A DNA stretch of 5,454 bases from positions 1 through 5,454 of the forward strand of contig RFIR01000171.1 in the NCBI GenBank assembly GCA_003695135.1, written 5' to 3'. The position numbers and the translations under genes were made by a program. Below, piece after piece: positions 5,389-5,454 of the stretch; within the stretch, counting starts at the first letter, position 1; every line of letters starts with the position of its first letter. The notes under the pieces were generated by a model. It was given only the letters and a program-made list of their open reading frames with translations, was not told the DNA's origin and searched no databases. Origin of the DNA: Alphaproteobacteria bacterium. GTDB taxonomy: Bacteria > Pseudomonadota > Alphaproteobacteria > Rhodobacterales > Rhodobacteraceae.

Positions 5389-5454
5389 CGGCTCGGCGCT
5401 GCTCGACCTGGTCTCCGAAGACTGGCTGCGCCGGCTGGTCGATGCCGTCCCGCG
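5360..5454 (+). pseudogene. Inverted fragment of the same methyltransferase gene (runs off the right edge)
   Basis: The plus frame starting at 5360 reads VLAHPADVITGSALLDLV followed by SEDWLRRLVDAVPR, and is open to the edge. It has no start codon context of its own and begins shortly after an in-frame TAG at 5348-5350. In class I methyltransferases of the family seen on the opposite strand, a P-A-D-x-x-T-x-S-A-L-L-D-L-V-S-x-x-W-L motif comes just before the ALSYDG segment. These residues therefore look like the missing preceding segment of the 4975-5358 gene, in reverse orientation. It is not a functional gene as it stands. Alternatives are the end of a real short inversion or an assembly or amplification chimera at a contig end. 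Resemblance is judged from remembered family patterns. Confidence 0.65.

Overview
This is a high-GC, densely packed bacterial window, most likely from an alphaproteobacterium (Rhodobacterales or a related order). The evidence is the strong G/C bias at third codon positions, the very short intergenic gaps, and the combination of gene families: YeeE/YedE, StaR/TTC38-like TPR, OpgC, stand-alone RibD-type reductase, cytochrome b561 and a SAM methyltransferase. Nothing allows a genus call, and no RNA gene, CRISPR array or insertion sequence was seen.

Layout. The left edge (1-557, minus) holds the N-terminal 185 residues of a YeeE/YedE sulfur-compound transporter that runs off the window. A 144-nt divergent intergenic region (558-701) follows, with two dyads and a candidate sigma70-type promoter firing rightward. 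Four plus-strand genes then look like one transcription unit. They are a StaR/TTC38-like TPR protein (702-2054), an OpgC-family membrane acyltransferase (2066-3631), a RibD C-terminal-domain reductase (3699-4403) and a cytochrome b561 (4396-4953). Their spacings are 11 nt, 67 nt (containing a strong hairpin) and an 8-nt overlap. A perfect 8-bp hairpin fills the 21-nt gap to the convergent minus-strand gene, which ends at 4975 and encodes the C-terminal part of a class I SAM-dependent methyltransferase.

The most unusual region is the right edge. The minus-strand methyltransferase reads well from its stop at 4975 back to about 5358, and family resemblance then stops abruptly. The segment that should come just before it in the protein (about 32 residues containing LLDLVSEDWLRRLVDAV) is present but on the opposite strand, at 5360-5454. 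A perfect 6-bp stem with a 4-nt loop (5350-5365) sits exactly on the switch point. This is either a fold-back chimera or assembly break at a contig end, or a real short inversion that disrupts the gene. The artefact explanation looks more likely, because the window ends about where the inverted segment would run back into already-read sequence.

How the genes fit together. The transporter would import thiosulfate or a related sulfur species. OpgC and cytochrome b561 are inner-membrane proteins, and the TPR protein and reductase are cytoplasmic. The tight four-gene arrangement implies co-expression, but no established pathway joins these families, so a joint function is not claimed.
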